Shown here: piece by piece, positions 21,393 through 24,925 of the stretch
Layout: each line of letters starts with the position of its first letter
How positions within the stretch are numbered: position 1 is the stretch's first letter
DNA from: Gemmatimonadota bacterium
GTDB lineage: Bacteria > Gemmatimonadota > Gemmatimonadetes > Gemmatimonadales > Gemmatimonadaceae
Length of the DNA: 24,925 nucleotides
Reading direction: 5' to 3'
NCBI GenBank assembly: GCA_016794735.1
Contig: JAEUJK010000260.1
Location: 1 to 24,925 of the forward strand
Program-made: the position numbers and the translations under genes
Notes under the pieces: model-generated
What the model saw: only the letters and a program-made list of their open reading frames with translations
Databases searched by the model: none
What the model was told of the DNA's origin: nothing

Positions 21393-24300
21393 TAGGAGAT
21401 CGTCTTGCGCGGGGCGACGTAGATCGGCGGCAGCCCCACTTCCTGCAGCAACTTGTTCAGCGCCGCGAGTTCGTTGGCCTCGAGCGCCTGCAGCCGCTGC
21501 AGCTGGACCTGCAACTTGCCATTGAGGTCGTTGTAGATCTCGCCGTGCTGCCGCGTCGGCGGATAGTCCCCGGTCTGCACCTGCATGTTCAGCGTGATGA
21601 ACATGTTGTAGAGCTTGATCGGCATGTCCAGCGTGCACTGGTCCACGTGGCAGCCGATCTCGTACAGCTCCTCGCGCACCTTCTCGAACTTCCCGCGCAC
21701 GTCCTTCGAGAGTGAGTCGACCCGCTTGGCGAAGACCTGGTCCTTGGCCTGCGCCACACGCTTGTCGATCTGGCCCTGGATGTCCTCGGTGCGCTGCGAG
21801 TTCTCGGTGATCTCGGTGATGCGATCGCGGATGCGCAGCGCCGCGGCGTACTGCTCCGTCAGCTCTGCCGTCGTGCTCTTCACGCGCGGGTCCGCCACGA
21901 CCGCGAACGACCGCGTGAGCGAGTCCTTCCCCGAGATCAGGCGCACCGTGTAGGTGCCCGGCGGGACCCGGGGACCGCTGGTGGTCCCGAAGTCGATCAC
22001 CGTGTTCGCGAGGCGCTTGGGCTCCTCCACCTCGAGGTCCCACACAAACCGGTTGGAGCCGGCGCGCATCGGCACCTGCTCGGTGCCCGGCATGAAGGCG
22101 AGGGCGCCCGCCTTCTCGTCGTCCACCTTCTTCGCGAGCGAATCGGCGGTGGTCTTGAGGGAGTCGGGCTTCTTTGCCGTGCTCGAGAACGCGCGCATGA
22201 CCTTCCCGCTCGCGTCGAGGAACTCGAGCTTTACCTCACCCGTCGGCTTCTCCTTGAACCAGTAGTCGATGTACGCGCCGCCGTACGGATTGCTGCCGGC
22301 CGCGTTCGTCCCGCCACGCGGGCCACCGCGCCAGCGGACCGCGGTCGCCGGCTGGAACAGGTGCACTGCCCGGTTGGTCACGCTGTCGGCCATCTGCCGG
22401 ATCGGCGAGAGGTCATCGATCACCCAGAAGGCGCGGCCGTGGGTGGCCGCGATCAGGTCGTTGTCGTGCACCTTGAGGTCGCGCACGCTGACGCGCGGCA
22501 GGTTGAGCTGCAACGGCTCCCAGTTGGCGCCGTCGTCGAACGACACGTGCACCCCGAGTTCAGAGCCGGAGTAGAGCAACCCGCGACGCTTGGGATCCTC
22601 GCGCACGACGCGCGAGTACGCGTTGGCCGGGAGTCCGCGCGTGATGAGCGTCCAGGTCTTGCCGTAGTCCGCGGTCTTCCAGAGGTAGGGGGCGAAGTCG
22701 TCCTGCTGGTAGCGATTGGCCGCGACGTAGGCGACGGCCCCGCTGTGCGGCGAGGGATCGATGTGTGCCGTGCGCGTGAACTTGCCGTAGGCGGGCGGGG
22801 TCACGTCCTGCCACGTGGCGCCGTTGTCGCGCGACACATGTACCTTGCCGTCATCGGAGCCGGCCCACAACACCCCGCGCTCCACCGGCGATTCCATGAA
22901 CGCGTACACCGTCGCATACCACTCGGCGCCGGTCATCTCACCGTGGATCGGGCCGCCGGTCCGCTTGAGCGTGTTGGGGTCGGCGGTCGTGAGGTCCGGC
23001 GAGATGCGCTCCCAGCTCGCGCCCTCGTTGCGGGAGCGCCAGACGTGCTGCGACGTCACGTACAAGGTGCTCGGGTCGTGCGGCGAGAGCAGCACGGGGA
23101 AGGTCCACTGGAAGCGATGCGGCACTTCACCCGCGCCATAGCCGTCGTAGTTCATGAGCCCGACGGAGATGTCGCGCTCCTGGCGGTTGCGATGGTCATA
23201 CCGAGAGAACATCCCCATGTAACATCCCCCGTAGGTGATCATGGGATCCCGCGGGTCGATCGCGATCGTGGCGTTCTCGCAACCGGCGGTGTTGTAGTAG
23301 TCACGCTCCCCGATGCCGCCATCGTCGGAGCGCGAGAGCACGGAGACGGCCGAGTTGTCCTGCTGTGCGCCGTAGATGCGGTACGGCCACTGGTGGTCCG
23401 TCGTGACGTGATAGAACTGCGCCGTGGGCTGGTTGCTCATCGTCGACCAGGTCAGGCCGCGATCGAACGAGATCACCGCGCCACCGTCGTTGCCGTTGAT
23501 GAGTCGCTTGTTGTCCTTCGGGTCCACCCACATGATGTGCGTGTCGCCATGCGGCACGCGCACCGTCTGGAAGGTCCGGCCCCCGTCGATGGAGCGCATG
23601 ACCTGCAGGTTCATGACATAGACCGCGTTTTCATCCTGCGGATCGGCCGTGACCGCGGAGTAGTACCAGGCGCGGACCCAGAGCCGCGGGTCGGCACTCA
23701 CGCGCTGCCAGCTCTCACCGCCGTTGTCCGAGCGGAACATCCCACCCGAGGAATCGGGGGCCTCGATGCTGGCGTACACACGCCGGGGGTTCGCCGGCGA
23801 CACGTCGACGCCGATCTTGCCTAACGGCTTGCGCGGGATCCCCTCGTTGAAGGTGAGTTCCTTCCAGGTGTCGCCACCGTCGGTCGTCTTCCACAAGCCG
23901 CTGCGACCACCACCAGCGTCCATCGACCACGGCGTCCGCTGGAACTTCCACATGCTCGCGTAGAGGATCCGCGGGTTCGACGGATCCATCGAGAGGTCGT
24001 TCCCGCCCGTCGAGTCGTTGAGGAACAACACCTTCTTCCAGCTCTTCCCGCCGTCGGTCGTCCGAAAGACACCACGCTCGGGGTTGGGGCCGAAGGCGTG
24101 TCCGATGGCGGAGACGTACACGCGATCCGGATCCCGTGGGTCGATCACCACGTCGGTCACCTGGTGCGTGTCCGTGAGGCCGAGGTGCTGCCACGTCTCA
24201 CCCGCATCGGTGGAGCGGTAGACGCCCGTGCCAAAGGTCAGGTCTTCGCGGAGCTGCGATTCACCCGTCCCGACATAGATGACATTGGCGTCGGACGGCG

Positions 24301-24676
24301 CGACGGCGATGGCACCGACGGACGAGATGTCGGTCTTGCCATCCGTGATGTTGGTCCACGACGCGCCACCGTTCATCGTCTTCCATACCCCGCCGTTCAC
24401 CGCGCCGTGGTAGAAGACCATCGGGCGCGTGGGATCACCCGCGACCGCGTCCACACGTCCGCCGCGAATGGGGCCCACGTTGCGCCAGTACAGTCCCTTG
24501 AACGCCGTGCGCGTGGCCGTGGGCGAGGTATAGACCGACGCGTTGTATGGCGTCGCGGTCGGGGCAGCGGGCGCCGCGGGTCGGGCGCGTTGGCCGACCG
24601 CGAGTGCGGGCAGGACAACGAGGAGCAGCGCAGCGCGCTGGGGTGCCCGCAGGCGGCGGGAGGGCAGCTGACTCAT
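21392..24676 (-). CDS. Large secreted Asp-box (BNR/VPS10-type) beta-propeller protein
   Basis: A 1094-residue exported protein. Residues 1-29 are a signal peptide (AALLLVVLPALAVGQ). Residues 60-760 carry eleven Asp-box motifs of the form S/T-x-D/N-x-G-x-x-W, at about 100, 155, 206, 264, 316, 362, 403, 548, 615, 668 and 712. Such loops connect strands of BNR/sortilin-type propellers, and the number suggests two propellers. The opening GLYWRNVGPIRGGRVDAVAGDP (61-82) is the common start of this family, often labelled glycosyl hydrolase or WD40/YVTN/BNR-like, though no sialidase active site is evident. A linker follows, then an Ig/FlgD-like module (about 815-930, with VPPGTYTVRLISG) and a charged helical C-terminus (935-1094) with Cys pair GCHVDQC. 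Its biochemical role is unknown; extracellular binding or proteolysis-related functions are possible. The ATG at 24676 has no Shine-Dalgarno. Confidence 0.87.
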   Translation of the reverse strand: MSQLPSRRLRAPQRAALLLVVLPALAVGQRARPAAPAAPTATPYNASVYTSPTATRTAFKGLYWRNVGPIRGGRVDAVAGDPTRPMVFYHGAVNGGVWKTMNGGASWTNITDGKTDISSVGAIAVAPSDANVIYVGTGESQLREDLTFGTGVYRSTDAGETWQHLGLTDTHQVTDVVIDPRDPDRVYVSAIGHAFGPNPERGVFRTTDGGKSWKKVLFLNDSTGGNDLSMDPSNPRILYASMWKFQRTPWSMDAGGGRSGLWKTTDGGDTWKELTFNEGIPRKPLGKIGVDVSPANPRRVYASIEAPDSSGGMFRSDNGGESWQRVSADPRLWVRAWYYSAVTADPQDENAVYVMNLQVMRSIDGGRTFQTVRVPHGDTHIMWVDPKDNKRLINGNDGGAVISFDRGLTWSTMSNQPTAQFYHVTTDHQWPYRIYGAQQDNSAVSVLSRSDDGGIGERDYYNTAGCENATIAIDPRDPMITYGGCYMGMFSRYDHRNRQERDISVGLMNYDGYGAGEVPHRFQWTFPVLLSPHDPSTLYVTSQHVWRSRNEGASWERISPDLTTADPNTLKRTGGPIHGEMTGAEWYATVYAFMESPVERGVLWAGSDDGKVHVSRDNGATWQDVTPPAYGKFTRTAHIDPSPHSGAVAYVAANRYQQDDFAPYLWKTADYGKTWTLITRGLPANAYSRVVREDPKRRGLLYSGSELGVHVSFDDGANWEPLQLNLPRVSVRDLKVHDNDLIAATHGRAFWVIDDLSPIRQMADSVTNRAVHLFQPATAVRWRGGPRGGTNAAGSNPYGGAYIDYWFKEKPTGEVKLEFLDASGKVMRAFSSTAKKPDSLKTTADSLAKKVDDEKAGALAFMPGTEQVPMRAGSNRFVWDLEVEEPKRLANTVIDFGTTSGPRVPPGTYTVRLISGKDSLTRSFAVVADPRVKSTTAELTEQYAAALRIRDRITEITENSQRTEDIQGQIDKRVAQAKDQVFAKRVDSLSKDVRGKFEKVREELYEIGCHVDQCTLDMPIKLYNMFITLNMQVQTGDYPPTRQHGEIYNDLNGKLQVQLQRLQALEANELAALNKLLQEVGLPPIYVAPRKTIS

Positions 24677-24823
24677 GGGAACGTGGGACGGGAGTTCGGG
24701 CGATCGAACAGGGCCGGCGGCCCCGCAGGACGGACGCCGCCAAATCTACCCGCAGAGCGAGCGCCGCGGCTCGCGGGGAGCGTGGACGCCCCTCATCTTG
24801 GGACCTTCCTCGCCCCGGCCCCC
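24677..24823. promoter_or_regulatory. Divergent intergenic region at the right end
   Basis: These 147 bases lie between the divergent starts of the Asp-box protein and the partial gene at the right edge and should contain both promoters. No clear -35/-10 boxes, repeats or palindromes were recognised. Confidence 0.35.
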
Positions 24824-24925
24824 GTGCGACGACTCATCCCCTCGCTCGTTCCGCTCCTCCTCCCAGCGTCCCTGATTGCCCAAGGCTGGAAGGTCGACAC
24901 CGTTCGGACGCCCGGTCCGCGACTC
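24824..24925 (+). CDS. N-terminus of a secreted protein, cut by the window edge
   Basis: From a GTG at 24824 the frame is open to the window end and encodes 34 residues. They form a standard Sec signal peptide: MRRLIPS basic start, LVPLLLPASLIA core, cleavage near AQ, then mature GWKVDTVRTPGPRL. No Shine-Dalgarno is present, and a GTG at 24782 is an alternative start, but the signal peptide layout favours 24824. The mature start vaguely resembles secreted TolB-propeller amidohydrolases seen in Gemmatimonadota, which is only a guess from 14 residues. Divergent from the Asp-box gene. Confidence 0.55.
   Translation, partial: MRRLIPSLVPLLLPASLIAQGWKVDTVRTPGPRL

Noticed and set aside
1..24925. 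Phage, transposon, toxin-antitoxin or other defence system
   Set aside because: No transposase, integrase, restriction, nuclease or antitoxin pattern in any real gene, and gene composition is even across the window.

Overview
The window is high-GC bacterial DNA (roughly two thirds G+C by eye), densely coded, with few strong Shine-Dalgarno sites and many ATGA or abutting gene junctions. Several features fit a Gemmatimonadota-like genome: a large Asp-box (BNR/VPS10-type) secreted protein, a secreted six-bladed propeller protein, a GH20 hexosaminidase facing a sodium:solute symporter, and an HAE1-type RND pump. The phylum is an inference from gene content, not a marker-based placement.

Layout. 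Positions 1-244 hold the C-terminal end of a CocE/X-Pro dipeptidyl-peptidase-type hydrolase. It converges, with overlapping stop codons, on a minus-strand operon (3134 to 241) of a CPA2 cation:proton antiporter, a diheme cytochrome c and a sugar-phosphate-type nucleotidyltransferase. The second and third genes abut or overlap their upstream neighbour. A 445-base divergent region with several small hairpins leads to a plus-strand series (3580-9646): HPF/RaiA-like protein, MscS channel, CPA1 Na+/H+ antiporter, DUF389 membrane protein, GNAT acetyltransferase and metal-dependent amidohydrolase. The last three are chained by ATGA overlaps. The first four suggest an osmotic, pH or dormancy stress group; this is inference.

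A sodium:solute symporter (minus, 9713-11488) and a secreted GH20 beta-N-acetylhexosaminidase (plus, 11654-13678) diverge from a 165-base region. It carries a 10-mer duplication, five perfect copies of a 7-mer and a GC-rich hairpin. Together the two genes suggest release and uptake of amino sugars. A minus-strand pair (SnoaL-like protein then beta-propeller protein, 15273 to 13685) diverges from a tripartite efflux operon: TolC-like outer membrane factor, lipoprotein adaptor and RND pump (15430-21352). The gap between them contains a perfect 16-bp palindrome. A minus-strand Asp-box protein of 1094 residues (21392-24676) follows. The window ends in the signal peptide of a divergent plus-strand gene (24824 onward).

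I saw no tRNA, rRNA, CRISPR array, transposase or prophage gene. No single novel system stands out. The best leads are the repeat-laden symporter/GH20 intergenic region, the palindrome at the efflux operon, the structured leader before the HPF-like gene, and the coupled DUF389-GNAT-amidohydrolase unit.
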